DNA from: Myxococcaceae bacterium
Lineage (GTDB): Bacteria; Myxococcota; Myxococcia; Myxococcales; Myxococcaceae
Direction of reading: 5' to 3'
Assembly: GCA_016793095.1 (NCBI GenBank)
Contig: JAEUJQ010000012.1
Span: forward strand, 96,602 to 160,601
DNA: 64,000 nt
The notes below the pieces were generated by a model. The model did not search any database and had not been told where the DNA came from. It worked only from the letters and a program-made list of their open reading frames with translations. Positions 8,597-17,737 of the stretch are shown here, piece by piece; position 1 is the first letter of the stretch, and the number at the start of each line of letters is the position of its first letter. The translations under genes were made by a program, and so were the position numbers.

Positions 8597-9525
8597 GACC
8601 CGACCTCCTCGCGCACGAGCTCGAGGTAGGCCTCTTCGAGGGGTCTCGCCGCCCGGTGCGCTGAGTGCACCCGCGCGCCGGCCCGGACGAGGCACGTGAT
8701 GACGTCGGGCGCCTGGGCCTCACGATCGAGCATCACCCGCAGCCGGCTGCCCTCGGCGAGGTGCCCGACCGTGAACGGCAGCGTCGCGAGCGCCCCCGCG
8801 TAGCCTGCGGCGTCACCCTCGAGCTGGACGTCGAGCGCGAGGCCTTCGCGCCGCAGCTCCTCGAGGCTCGCCACCGTGCGCAGCGTGTTCTTGATGACGG
8901 CGACGCGCGTACACAGCCGCTCGACCTCGGGCAGGTTGTGGCTGCAGAGCACCATCGTGCGCCCTTCCTTCGCGAGCTCGGCGATGGCGTCGCGCACCAC
9001 GCGCCCGGACTGCGGGTCGAGCCCGCTCGTCGGCTCGTCGAGGAACACCACCTCGGGCGAGTGCACCAGGGCGCGCACGATGGCCAGCTTCTGGCGCATG
9101 CCCTTCGAGAACCCGCCCACCGGCTCGTCCTCGCGGCCCTTCAGCTCGAAGCGCTCGAGCAGGGCTGAGGCGAGCTTCCACGCCGAGCCCCCGTCCACCT
9201 CGTTGAGGCGCATGAAGAACTCGAGGTTCTCGCGCGCGGTGAGCCGGTCATAGAGGCCGGGCTGCTCGGTCAACAGGCCGACCTGCCGCCGAAGCCGAAC
9301 GCCGTCGTCATCGGTGCGGAGCGGCAGCGACACCCCACACACCGAGGCGGAGCCCGCGGTCGGCGTCAGCAGCCCCGTCAACATGCGCACCGTCGTCGTC
9401 TTGCCGGCGCCGTTGGGCCCGAGCAGGCCGAACACCTCACCCGGCCGCACCTCGAACGACAGCCCCTCGACCGCGGTGCGCGCGCCGAAGCGTTTGACGA
9501 GTCCTTCGACGCGAATGCCCTGCAT
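8593..9525 (-). CDS. ABC transporter ATP-binding protein (NatA/CcmA-like)
   Basis: The protein has 310 residues from ATG 9525. Walker A is GPNGAGKTTT (about residue 36), the Q-loop is in GLLTEQPGLYD, the signature is GGFSKGMRQKL, Walker B is VVFLDEPTSGLDP and the switch histidine is in VLCSHNLPE. The roughly 80 residues after the nucleotide-binding domain resemble the C-terminal extension of NatA/DrrA-type exporters. It is the first gene of a two-gene unit with the permease, overlapping it by four bases. Confidence 0.92.
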   Translation of the reverse strand: MQGIRVEGLVKRFGARTAVEGLSFEVRPGEVFGLLGPNGAGKTTTVRMLTGLLTPTAGSASVCGVSLPLRTDDDGVRLRRQVGLLTEQPGLYDRLTARENLEFFMRLNEVDGGSAWKLASALLERFELKGREDEPVGGFSKGMRQKLAIVRALVHSPEVVFLDEPTSGLDPQSGRVVRDAIAELAKEGRTMVLCSHNLPEVERLCTRVAVIKNTLRTVASLEELRREGLALDVQLEGDAAGYAGALATLPFTVGHLAEGSRLRVMLDREAQAPDVITCLVRAGARVHSAHRAARPLEEAYLELVREEVGS

Positions 9526-9570
9526 GGACCTGGACGAACCGGAGTGTGCGCGCCGCGATTCCCGCCGGGC

Positions 9571-11877
9571 CTACTCGATGGTGACGAGGACGAACTTGTT
9601 GTTGAGGTCCTTGTCGATGAGCGTGACGTTCTTGTCGGGGCCGATCGCGCCCTTCAAGATGCCCAGGCGGTTGTGCTCGACGAGCGCCCACTCGCGCCCC
9701 GGCTGGGCCGCGTAGTTGAACATGCCGACGTTCGCGTTGTCCTTGATCTGCTTGACGGTGTTCCGCGAGTAGAACGTCTCGCCGCGCCAGTTCATGAGGA
9801 ACGCGGCGATCGGCTCGCCCGGCCGGCGGTTCGTGTAGTAGCGCCAGAACTGATCGCGCTGCGTCCAGTGGTGCGAGAGATCGACCCAGTGGCCCCAGTT
9901 GAACCACAGCGCGAACACGAGCGCGGTGGCGAGGCCGGCGGTGAACATCGACACCTTCGAGCGCCAGTAGGCGAAGAGCCCTGCGAACATGCCACCGACG
10001 ATGAAGCCGTAGCCCATCGTCGTCTTCAGCGGTGTGGAGCCGAAGGCCGGCCGGTCCATCAGGAACTGCGGGTACGGGCGGTCGTAGTTGTAGACGAAGA
10101 GATCGGTGAAGTTCTTGGGCGTGGTGACGAGATCCTTCCCGACGAGGATGGCGAAGGGCAGGCCCAGCAGGAGCACCAGGGCGTGCTGCTCGATGCCCTC
10201 CTCCCACACGCGATCGATGAAGATGCCGATGAGGATGGCGATCGGCGGCAGCATGGGCAGCACGTAGTGGTGGAACTTCGTAGCCGAGGCGCCGATGAGG
10301 CCCCAGGCCACCGCGAACCAGAGCACCGCGATGAGGCCCACGAGATCGGTCGCCGTCGCGCCGCGCAGCTTGAGCCGGCCCACGGTCGCGAACGCGCCGG
10401 GGATCAGCAGCACCCACGGGAACGACGCATAGCCACCCTGCAGGATGAAGTACGTGAAGTCACCGCCCGGCGTCGTCGTGTGCACGCCGGAGCCGAGGCG
10501 CGCGAAGTGATCGTGAATGATGAAGCGGAACCAGAACAGCTTCCCTTCGTCGTCCACCGACGCGAAGGTGAACATGCGGTAGTACCAGGGCAGCGCGACG
10601 GCGAGGAAGAGGAGCAGGCCCGTGCCGAGCCGCATCTCCCACATGAGCGCGAAGAGCGCGGGCGGGCGCTCGGTCACCTTCTTGAGCTCCTGGCCCAGGA
10701 GGAACGTGGCCGCGGCCCAGAACGCGAGCGAGCCCCACATGATGCCGAGCCACTGCGACGCCGACAGCATCGCCTGGTTGTTCTCGCGAATCGGCACCGC
10801 CATGAAGACGGTGCGCTGCGACTCGCCGATGCTCGCGGCGATGGCGCCCACCACCACGCCCACGCCGAGCGCGATGCCCAGCGGCTTCGCGGCGTACTTC
10901 ATCGCCCAGTCCACGTGCGCCTTGAGCTTGAAGTGCTGCGGCGTGCCCTCGGGCGCCCAGGCGAGCCAGATGAGCGCGACCAGCGCCATCACCACCATCG
11001 GAATGCCGAAGCCCAGCAACCCCTTGGCGAGCGTCGAGATGCCGAAGAAGGCGTACGAGGCGTACCAGAACTCCGAGCGGTACTTCGACTCGGTGTCCAG
11101 CAGGCCCACCATGCCGCAGGCGATGCCGGCGAGGAGCGCGCTCATGAAGGGCGTGTCGGTGACGGCCTGCCGCGAGATGAGGAAGTAGAGCGGCATCGTC
11201 ACCAGCACGAGCGCAGCGGCGAGCGCGGCGCGGCCGTTGACGGTGCGGGTGAGCGCGTACGTCAACAGCGAGAGCGCGACGATGGAGAACACCGCGAAGG
11301 GCATGCGGAAGCCCCACTCGGTGAAGAGCGGCAGCCCGCCGTCGCCAGTCGCGACGTGCGCCAGCTTCCACGGCGTCGAGGCCACCAGCCCCCAGAGCCC
11401 GAGGCCGAGGAAGAGGACGCCCGGCACCGAGAAGGCCGCGCCCCAGAACTCCTTGAGCTGCGACGGCTTGCCCAGCTTCCCGAGGAACAGCGCGACGCCG
11501 ACGCCGAGCAGCAGGCCACCCAGCAACACGCCGACGATGGGCCCGCCGTCAGCCGCCTGCAGCCCGACCGCCATCATCCACATGGTGAAGGCAGGCTTCG
11601 AGAAGAACCACGCGTTCTCCCAGTACGGGTGCACGTAGTCGTTGCGCTGCACCATCTCGCGGGCGACCTCGCCGTAGTGCGTCTCCCATGGATCCCACAG
11701 GCCGACGGCGCCGAGGTAGGGGATCAGCACGAGCGCGCCGAGCAGCGCGGCGACGAGCGTGGTTCGGTACTCCACCGGCCAGGCGCGGAACTTCGCGAGC
11801 ATCGGCATGTTGACGAGCTCTTTGCCGAGCAGGGCTTCGGTGAGGGTGGCGGGTTCCTTCACGGCGTCGGTCGACAC
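9571..11877 (-). CDS. PMT/ArnT-family integral-membrane glycosyltransferase (GT39-like)
   Basis: The protein has 768 residues from GTG 11877. The frame remains open upstream, but a longer product would overlap the divergent kdsD gene, so the start is uncertain. The first periplasmic loop has the catalytic signature WDPWETHYGEVAREM, then WENAWFFSKPAF, as in GT39/GT83 enzymes that use polyprenyl-phosphate sugars. About a dozen hydrophobic segments follow, then a soluble C-terminal domain (NNRRPGEPIAAFLMNWRGE onward). A role in modifying lipid A, glycan or protein at the outer face of the inner membrane is likely. The neighbour makes a Kdo precursor, which loosely supports envelope glycan work. 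Confidence 0.85.
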   Translation of the reverse strand: MSTDAVKEPATLTEALLGKELVNMPMLAKFRAWPVEYRTTLVAALLGALVLIPYLGAVGLWDPWETHYGEVAREMVQRNDYVHPYWENAWFFSKPAFTMWMMAVGLQAADGGPIVGVLLGGLLLGVGVALFLGKLGKPSQLKEFWGAAFSVPGVLFLGLGLWGLVASTPWKLAHVATGDGGLPLFTEWGFRMPFAVFSIVALSLLTYALTRTVNGRAALAAALVLVTMPLYFLISRQAVTDTPFMSALLAGIACGMVGLLDTESKYRSEFWYASYAFFGISTLAKGLLGFGIPMVVMALVALIWLAWAPEGTPQHFKLKAHVDWAMKYAAKPLGIALGVGVVVGAIAASIGESQRTVFMAVPIRENNQAMLSASQWLGIMWGSLAFWAAATFLLGQELKKVTERPPALFALMWEMRLGTGLLLFLAVALPWYYRMFTFASVDDEGKLFWFRFIIHDHFARLGSGVHTTTPGGDFTYFILQGGYASFPWVLLIPGAFATVGRLKLRGATATDLVGLIAVLWFAVAWGLIGASATKFHHYVLPMLPPIAILIGIFIDRVWEEGIEQHALVLLLGLPFAILVGKDLVTTPKNFTDLFVYNYDRPYPQFLMDRPAFGSTPLKTTMGYGFIVGGMFAGLFAYWRSKVSMFTAGLATALVFALWFNWGHWVDLSHHWTQRDQFWRYYTNRRPGEPIAAFLMNWRGETFYSRNTVKQIKDNANVGMFNYAAQPGREWALVEHNRLGILKGAIGPDKNVTLIDKDLNNKFVLVTIE

Positions 11878-11996
11878 GGTCGGCTCCGAGGGAGGTTTGG
11901 CGGCGCCGGGGCTTACACCGGCCCTGTGGGCGACGCACGCGTCACGGAAGAAATGCGCTCCCCTCGGACACGTGAGGGTGTAGACGCCCCGATCGC

Positions 11997-13001
11997 ATGG
12001 CGGCCAGGCGGTCACGCACGAGGCAGCGGTCGAGCAGCGCGCAGCTGGCGTGGGCCCGTACGGTGCTCGAGACCGAGGCGAACGCCATCGCGTCGCTGTC
12101 GGCGCGCCTGGGCGCCCCGTTTCTGGCCGCCCTCGAGCTGCTCGACGCCTGCCGCGGCCGCATCGTCACCACCGGCATCGGCAAGCCGGGCTTCATCGCG
12201 CAGAAGCTGTCGGCGACGCTGGCCTCGACCGGCGTGCCCTCCCTCTACCTCCACCCCGCGGAGGCGGCGCACGGCGACCTCGGGCGGGTCACCCCGGACG
12301 ACGTGGTGGTGGCGCTGTCGAACTCGGGCACCACCGAAGAGCTGCTCAGGCTCCTGGTGCCGCTGAGACGGCTCCGGGTGAAGGTCGTGGCGCTCACCTC
12401 GGACCCGACGTCACCGCTCGCGAAGGGCAGCGACGTGGTGCTGGACATCGGGCTGATCGACGAGGCGTGCCCCATCGGGCTGGTGCCGACGGCGAGCTCG
12501 GCGGCGCTGCACGCCATGAGTGACGCGCTGGCGATGACGCTGGCCTGGCGCCGCGCGCTGACGCCCGAGCGGTACGCCGCCTTCCACCCCGGAGGGAAGC
12601 TGGGCCGCAGCGTGCTCAAGGTGAAGGAAGTGATGCGCGCCGGCGCCGCGAACCCGCTGGTGCGCGACACCGCGAGCCTCTCGCAGGCGCTGGTCGTCAT
12701 GACGAACACGCCAGGTCGCCCGGGCGCGACGAACGTCGTCGATCGCGCCGGCAAGCTGGTCGGCATCTTCACCGACGGCGACTTCCGCCGCCTCGCCGAG
12801 GCAGGCCCCCTCGCGCTGGGCAGAGCGGTCTCGACGGTGATGGCGAAGCGGCCGCGCACGATCGCCCCCGACGAGCTGGTGCTGACGGCCGCCGCGATGA
12901 TGCGGGAGACGAAGGTCGATCAGCTGCCGGTGGTGGACTCCCACGGCCGGCCCGTTGGCCTCATCGACGTGCAGGATCTGCTGGCCGCGCGCGTCGTCTG
13001 A
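11997..13001 (+). CDS. kdsD: arabinose-5-phosphate isomerase, KpsF/GutQ family
   Basis: The protein has 334 residues from ATG 11997. An N-terminal SIS domain (about 40-200) has IVTTGIGKPGFIAQK and VVVALSNSGTTEELL, which bind the sugar phosphate. Two CBS domains follow: VKEVMRAG...LVGIFTDGDFRRL and VMAKRPRTIAP...LIDVQDLL. The full SIS-CBS-CBS architecture and length match KdsD, which converts ribulose 5-phosphate to arabinose 5-phosphate for Kdo synthesis. A catabolic or capsule paralogue is possible. It is divergent from the glycosyltransferase gene. Confidence 0.92.
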   Translation: MAARRSRTRQRSSSAQLAWARTVLETEANAIASLSARLGAPFLAALELLDACRGRIVTTGIGKPGFIAQKLSATLASTGVPSLYLHPAEAAHGDLGRVTPDDVVVALSNSGTTEELLRLLVPLRRLRVKVVALTSDPTSPLAKGSDVVLDIGLIDEACPIGLVPTASSAALHAMSDALAMTLAWRRALTPERYAAFHPGGKLGRSVLKVKEVMRAGAANPLVRDTASLSQALVVMTNTPGRPGATNVVDRAGKLVGIFTDGDFRRLAEAGPLALGRAVSTVMAKRPRTIAPDELVLTAAAMMRETKVDQLPVVDSHGRPVGLIDVQDLLAARVV

Positions 13002-13004
13002 GCG

Positions 13005-14108
13005 TCACGTCGAGGGCCCAGCGGGCACCGTGAGCTCGAAGCTCGCGCCGCCGCCTTCGCGATCACGCACGGTCACCTCGCCGCCGTGCGCGCGCGCCAC
13101 CAGCCGCACCAGGTACAGGCCCAGCCCGTGCCCGCGCCGCCCGCCCGCCTTCTTGAGGGCCACCGAGCCGAACATGTCGAAGAGCTCGGCCTTGAGGAAG
13201 TCGGGCACCCCGGGCCCCCGATCGTGCACGACGAAGCTGACGGACCCGCCGTGCTGGGTCACCTCGAGGTCGACCCGGTCCTTCGTGTGGCGGAGCGCGT
13301 TCGCGACGAGGTTCTCGAGCGCCCGGGTCAGCAGCTGCGCGTCGGCGGAGAGCGTAATGCCGGCAGGCACCGCGGAGGCCAGCTCGAGCTTCGAGCTCAG
13401 CGCCGTACCGGCCATGGTGTCAGTCACCTGCTTCACCAGCGACGCGGCGTCCACCGGCGCGCGCTCGAGCGGCAGCTCGCCCCGCTCCAGCATGCGCACC
13501 TTGAGCAGATCGTTCACGCCGGTGAGCACCCGCTGCACGGCCTTCTGACCGAGCAGGAAGAGCCCGCGCTCGTGCTCGGGGATCTTCGGCTCGAGCATCT
13601 GCAGCACGCTGGTGACGGCGGTGAGCGGGTTGCGCAGGTCGTGGACCAGCATCGCCACCAGGTCGTCCTTCAGCGCCTGGAGCTGGCTGAGCGCCTCGAG
13701 CTGCTCGCGAATGAGCCGCTCCTGCCGGCCGAGGCGGACGAAGTGCTGTACGCGCAGCGCCAGCTCCCGGCGATCGACGGGCTTCGCGAGGTAGTCGTCG
13801 GCGCCCGCCTCGAGCGCCAGGTTCCGATGCTCCTGATCGTTGAGGGCCGTGAGGAACAGCACCGCGAGCCGTCGCTTCGCCTTCTCGCGCATCAACGGCA
13901 GGGCCTCGAAGCCCGTCTTGCCGGGCATCATGACGTCGACGATGGCCACCTCGACGTCGTTGGCCGCCACCAGGGCGATGGCCTCGTTGGCGTCGGCGGC
14001 CTCGAGCACCTGGTAGCTGGGGCCCAGCATCAGCCGCACCAGCCTTCGAATGTCGGGCTCGTCATCGACGACGAGGACGATCGGGGGCGTGTCGGACTCC
14101 GAGGCCAT
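13005..14108 (-). CDS. response regulator-histidine kinase hybrid
   Basis: The protein has 367 residues from ATG 14108. An N-terminal receiver domain (about 9-125) has acidic residues VVDDEPD, phospho-acceptor Asp in AIVDVMMPG and the conserved Lys in DDYLAKPVD. A short helix leads to the H-box DDLVAMLVHDLRNPLTAV (HisKA) and an ATPase domain with N-box ENLVANALRH, G1 DRGPGVP and G2 GHGLGLYLVR. There is no transmembrane segment, so this is a cytosolic hybrid that probably receives phosphate from, or passes it to, another protein. The tatC gene ends 69 bases upstream of its start. Confidence 0.92.
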   Translation of the reverse strand: MASESDTPPIVLVVDDEPDIRRLVRLMLGPSYQVLEAADANEAIALVAANDVEVAIVDVMMPGKTGFEALPLMREKAKRRLAVLFLTALNDQEHRNLALEAGADDYLAKPVDRRELALRVQHFVRLGRQERLIREQLEALSQLQALKDDLVAMLVHDLRNPLTAVTSVLQMLEPKIPEHERGLFLLGQKAVQRVLTGVNDLLKVRMLERGELPLERAPVDAASLVKQVTDTMAGTALSSKLELASAVPAGITLSADAQLLTRALENLVANALRHTKDRVDLEVTQHGGSVSFVVHDRGPGVPDFLKAELFDMFGSVALKKAGGRRGHGLGLYLVRLVARAHGGEVTVRDREGGGASFELTVPAGPST

Positions 14109-14176
14109 GCAAGCTGAACGATGGTGGCGCGGTGCTGAACGCGCAAGCAATTCCACCCGGAAAGAGCGGCCGGCCT

Positions 14177-15412
14177 TCAGGACGGCTGAGGTGCCTGGCT
14201 CTTCCGGCGCTTCTCGACGAGCCAGACGAGCACCACGCCGAGCTCGTAGCAGAGCAGCATGGGGCCAGCCATGAGGGCCAGGTTCACCGCGTCGCCGGTC
14301 GGCGTGAGGATGGCGGCGGCGATGAGGCAAATGACGAGCGCGTGCCGTTGGTACTTGAAGAGGAACGCCGACGAGACGAGGCCGACCATGCCCAGCACCA
14401 TCATCACGAGGGGCAGCTCGAAGATGAGGCCGAAGGCGAGCTCGAGCACCAGCACGAGCGACAGCTGCTCGCTCATCGACAGCATGGGCTTCGTCCAGTT
14501 CATGCTGTCGACGGTGGCGCGGCCGACGCTCAGGGTGCGCTCGAGCCTCCAGAGATCTGCGAAGTCCTGCGCCTGCGCCGCCGCGACCCCAGCCAGCAGC
14601 CCGGCGCCTTCGTCGGAGAGCTGCTGCGCCTTGTCGAGCTCGCCCTGGCCGAACGCCGAGATGGCCTCGAGGCGCTTCGCCATCACCTGGGTGAGCACGG
14701 GCCTGGCCTGCTCGCCGAAGCCCGCGCGGGTCGCGTCGACGAGGCGCCCGAGCCCCTCGATGCGCGCCATCACGTCGACGCTGCGCTTGGGCAGGAGCGC
14801 AGGGCCGAGCCCCTGGTCCGTGGTGCGTCCTTCTCCTGCGGCCTGAAGATCGCCGACCGCCGTCCGGGCCAGGGCGCCGGCGTGCTGGGGGTCGCCGAGC
14901 GCGAGGTAGCGAAGTGCGTCCTGCTCGCGAAGCCGTCCGGTGTCGATGCGCTGCTCGATGACGGCCACGTCCTCGCGCTGCAGGAGGAACTGGAACATCT
15001 GCGGCAGCAGCACGAAGTAGCAGAACGCGGCCCCCGCGACGAAGGCGAGCGTGCCGAACACGATGAACGGCCCCGCCAGCTTCTTCTCGTTGTCGTAGAG
15101 GCCCGGCGAGACGAAGCCCCAGATCTGCCAGAGCAGCACCGGCGTCGCGAGGAACACGCCGGAGTAGAGGCCGATCTTCATCAGCACGTTCAGCTCTTCG
15201 ATGGCCGAGGTGTAGATGAGCTGCGCCGACTGGCTGGGCAGCGACATGAGGACCGGGCGCATGAGGAAGCCGTAGATCTCGCGCGCGAAGGTGAGCGAGA
15301 GCACCCCGAGGACGAGGACGACGATCACCACGCGCACGAGCCGGGTCCGGAGCTCCGCGAGGTGCTCGAACAGGCTCATCTTGTACTCTTCGGGGGTCGG
15401 GGCCGCGCCCAT
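14177..15412 (-). CDS. tatC: Sec-independent protein translocase TatC with a large periplasmic-loop insertion
   Basis: The protein has 411 residues; TatC is usually about 250. The N-terminal core is standard: FEHLAELRTRL, YTSAIEELNVLMKIG, WGFVSPGLYDNEKKLAGPF and the third membrane helix ending near residue 142. The next core segment (MSEQLSLVLVLELAFGLIFELP, with the conserved Glu) begins only near 312, followed by LTPTGDAVNLALMAGPM and the last helix. About 165 residues, mostly helical and charged, therefore sit where the short loop between helices 3 and 4 should be. The start is one base after the tatB stop, so the two are coupled. It is the receptor that recognises twin-arginine signals. 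Confidence 0.93.
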   Translation of the reverse strand: MGAAPTPEEYKMSLFEHLAELRTRLVRVVIVVLVLGVLSLTFAREIYGFLMRPVLMSLPSQSAQLIYTSAIEELNVLMKIGLYSGVFLATPVLLWQIWGFVSPGLYDNEKKLAGPFIVFGTLAFVAGAAFCYFVLLPQMFQFLLQREDVAVIEQRIDTGRLREQDALRYLALGDPQHAGALARTAVGDLQAAGEGRTTDQGLGPALLPKRSVDVMARIEGLGRLVDATRAGFGEQARPVLTQVMAKRLEAISAFGQGELDKAQQLSDEGAGLLAGVAAAQAQDFADLWRLERTLSVGRATVDSMNWTKPMLSMSEQLSLVLVLELAFGLIFELPLVMMVLGMVGLVSSAFLFKYQRHALVICLIAAAILTPTGDAVNLALMAGPMLLCYELGVVLVWLVEKRRKSQAPQPS

Positions 15413-15413
15413 G

Positions 15414-15869
15414 TCAGCTCGAGGCCTTCTCCGGCTCGGGTCCGGTGGGGGGCGCAGCGGGCACGGACCCGGGGCCGGGGTCAGGCTGCTCGGTCGTCAG
15501 GGCGACGGGCTCTCCGCTGCTGGCGCCCTTGAGGACCTGGGACGAGACGTCGTCGGCCGGCGGGAGGGCCGGGAGCGCAGGCGGGGCGGGCAGCTCTCCC
15601 TCGTGATGATCGTGGCCCTGGGCGATGGCGTCGGGCGCGGCCTGCGGCACCACCGGGGGCAGCTCGGGCTGGGCCGAGGGCTGCGTCAGCTCCTGATCCA
15701 TCTTGTAGAACTCTCGCTCGACGGTGTGTCGCACGTCGTCCGTCTGGCGTCGGAAGTCCCGCACCAGCTTGCCGATGGTGCGGGCGAACTCTGGCAGCTT
15801 CTTCGGGCCGAGGATGAGCAACGCGGCGACCGCGATGAAGATGATCTCGCCCGTGCCGATGTTGAGCAT
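15414..15869 (-). CDS. tatB: Sec-independent protein translocase TatA/TatB
   Basis: The protein has 151 residues from ATG 15869. The N-terminal helix MLNIGTGEIIFIAVAALLIL is followed by the hinge GPKKLPEFARTIGKLVRDF and an amphipathic helix (RRQTDDVRHTVEREF). The membrane segment has Gly-Thr-Gly-Glu, and Glu at position 8 favours TatB over TatA. The longer, proline-rich C-terminal tail (about 90 residues) also fits TatB. It is followed by tatC with one intervening base and preceded by the charged-helix gene 36 bases away. No separate tatA is seen in the window. Confidence 0.9.
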   Translation of the reverse strand: MLNIGTGEIIFIAVAALLILGPKKLPEFARTIGKLVRDFRRQTDDVRHTVEREFYKMDQELTQPSAQPELPPVVPQAAPDAIAQGHDHHEGELPAPPALPALPPADDVSSQVLKGASSGEPVALTTEQPDPGPGSVPAAPPTGPEPEKASS

Positions 15870-15905
15870 CGCGACCCCGGTTGTAGTCGCTCGCCCCGCG
15901 CTCCG

Positions 15906-17633
15906 CTACCGACGAACGGGGAAGGCTGTGCCCTTGCCGCAGTACACGAAGGTGCCGTCGGGGGCCTTGCCAGCGCGGCGCAGGCCCGAGAACGCGAGGC
16001 TCGAGCCGGCGCGCGCGGGCCCGAGGGTCGCGTCTTCGATGCGCAGCACCACGGGAATGCCGGCGGGCAGGCCGTCGAAGGGCGAGATGAGCTCGGACAT
16101 GACGAAGCTCTTCCCCGAGCCGCAGCCGTTGGTCGGGATGCCGTAGTACGGGAACTTGTCGGTGAGGGAGATGACCTTCACGCGCGCGTCCTCCACCAGG
16201 CCAGCGGCGGCGAAGCGCGGGTCGGTCTTCGCCTCATCGAGCGAGCGCGCGGGGATCATGGCGCCGACTGAGGCCTTGCCGCCGAGATAGGCGTCGGGGG
16301 CCTGACCCTTCGGCTGGGTGCCGGCCGGCGGCGTGTTCGCGGGCGGCGGGGTCGTGGCGGTGGTCGTGGTCGTGGTGGTGGTGGCGACGTTCTGAGAGGG
16401 CGGCGGGGTCTCGCCGGGGCGCACGACGCGGCGTGAGGGCTCGTTCGACGGAGGCGGCTGCTTCGCGGCCTCGGCAGCGAGCCGCGCGGCTTCCTTCTTC
16501 TGCTCCTCCTCGAGCTTCTTCGCCTCAGCCTCGAGCCGCTTCGCCTCGGCGGCGGCGTTCTTCTCGGCCTCCTTCGCGGCCTTCGCCTCCTCGGCGAGGC
16601 GCTTCTTCTCTTCGGCGGCGGCCTTCTTCTCGTCCTCCTTCTTCTTCTTCTCCTCTTCGGCGAGGCGCTTCTTCTCTTCAGCCTCGGCCTTCTTCTTCGC
16701 CTTCTCCTCCTCGGCCAGGCGCTTCTTCTCCTCGGCTTCGGCCTTCTTCTTCTCGGCCTCGGCCTTCTTCTCCTCTTCCTTCTTCTTCTTCTCTTCCTCG
16801 GCGAGGCGCTTCTTCTCCTCGGCGGAGTTCTTGAACTCCTCTTCCTTCTTCTTCTTCTCCTCCGCCGCGGCCTTCGCCTCCTCTTCGGCCTTCTTCTTCT
16901 TCTCCTCGGCCTCGAGCTTCGCCTGCTCTTCCTTGAGCTTCTTCTCCTCGGCGTCGGCCTTCTTCTTCTCGAGCTCGACGCGCACCTTCTCGATCTCCTG
17001 GCGCTTCTTCTCGAGCTCGTCGTCGCGCTTCTTCTCCTCGGCGAGCTTCTTCTCCTCTTCCTTCTTCGCCTTCTCCTCGGCGGCGAGGCGCTTCTTCTCT
17101 TCGGCCTCGGCCTTCTTCTTCTCCTCGGCGGCCTTCTTCTCGTCCTCCTTGCGCTGCTTCTCCTCGGCGGCGAGGCGCTTCTTCTCTTCCTCGAGCTTCT
17201 TCTTCTCCTCCTCGAGGCGCTGCTTCTCCTGTTCGGCCTTGAGCTTCTTGTCCTCCTCGGCCTTCTTCTTCGCCTCGGCGGCCTCCTGCTCGGCCTTGAG
17301 CCGCTTCGCCTCGGCCTCGGCCTTCGCACGAGCCTCGGCTTCGGCCTTCGCGCGGGCGCTGTTCTCGGCCTCGAGCTTGCGGGCGGCCTCTTCGTCGGCC
17401 TTCTTCTTCTCTTCAGCAGCCTTCTTCGCGGCTTCCTCTTCGGCCTTCTTGCGCTCCGCCTCGGCCTTGATGGCGGCCTCGCGATCGCCGCGGGTGATGG
17501 GCTTGCGGCCGCCCGCGCCGGACTCGGTGGTGGCCGACGACTTCGGCGTGGCGACCTCGACCTCGTCCTGGGCAGAGGCGAGCGTGGCGGCGAGGCAGAG
17601 CGAGAGCAGCGAGAGGCGGCGGAAGGAAGTCAT
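15906..17633 (-). CDS. secreted protein with a very long charged single-alpha-helix region
   Basis: The protein has 575 residues from ATG 17633. A signal peptide (MTSFRRLSLLSLCLAATLASA) is followed by about 340 residues (48-391) composed almost only of Lys, Glu, Ala, Arg and Leu in i/i+4 patterns (AEEKKRLAEEEKKKK and similar). These are typical of TolA-like or ER/K single alpha helices. A Pro/Thr linker with an eight-threonine run follows. The final 130 residues form a compact domain with two cysteines (NGCGSGKS and VYCGKG). A periplasm-spanning rod is the likely shape. The gene lies 36 bases upstream of tatB on the same strand. The function of the C-terminal domain is unknown. Confidence 0.75.
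   Translation of the reverse strand: MTSFRRLSLLSLCLAATLASAQDEVEVATPKSSATTESGAGGRKPITRGDREAAIKAEAERKKAEEEAAKKAAEEKKKADEEAARKLEAENSARAKAEAEARAKAEAEAKRLKAEQEAAEAKKKAEEDKKLKAEQEKQRLEEEKKKLEEEKKRLAAEEKQRKEDEKKAAEEKKKAEAEEKKRLAAEEKAKKEEEKKLAEEKKRDDELEKKRQEIEKVRVELEKKKADAEEKKLKEEQAKLEAEEKKKKAEEEAKAAAEEKKKKEEEFKNSAEEKKRLAEEEKKKKEEEKKAEAEKKKAEAEEKKRLAEEEKAKKKAEAEEKKRLAEEEKKKKEDEKKAAAEEKKRLAEEAKAAKEAEKNAAAEAKRLEAEAKKLEEEQKKEAARLAAEAAKQPPPSNEPSRRVVRPGETPPPSQNVATTTTTTTTATTPPPANTPPAGTQPKGQAPDAYLGGKASVGAMIPARSLDEAKTDPRFAAAGLVEDARVKVISLTDKFPYYGIPTNGCGSGKSFVMSELISPFDGLPAGIPVVLRIEDATLGPARAGSSLAFSGLRRAGKAPDGTFVYCGKGTAFPVRR
16460..17492 (-). repeat. imperfect internal repeats coding the Lys/Glu/Ala helix
   Basis: This stretch of the charged-helix gene is built from many imperfect copies of AAG/GAG/GCC-rich units that encode EEKKRLAEEEKKK-like blocks. 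On the plus strand it reads as ctt/ctc/gcc runs and opens a long Ser/Phe-rich antisense frame that is not a gene. Such DNA is prone to in-frame expansion and contraction. Confidence 0.8.
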
Positions 17634-17737
17634 GGCCGGCGTGTAGCCGAGGAACCGCCATGGGATCAATGAACTGCACGGCCTGGGTCGAGCCGCACGG
17701 CCGGAACGAACCGCATGGGCCGGGCGTCCCGGTCTCT

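Noticed and set aside
9544..12366. Very long plus-strand open frame (about 940 codons)
   Set aside because: It is antisense to the membrane glycosyltransferase gene and made of His/Arg/Glu-rich low-complexity sequence, as expected for the opposite strand of GC-rich coding DNA.
16831..17646. Plus-strand Ser/Phe-rich frame
   Set aside because: It is the reverse complement of the Lys/Glu/Ala helix repeats; the minus strand has a signal peptide and a folded C-terminal domain.
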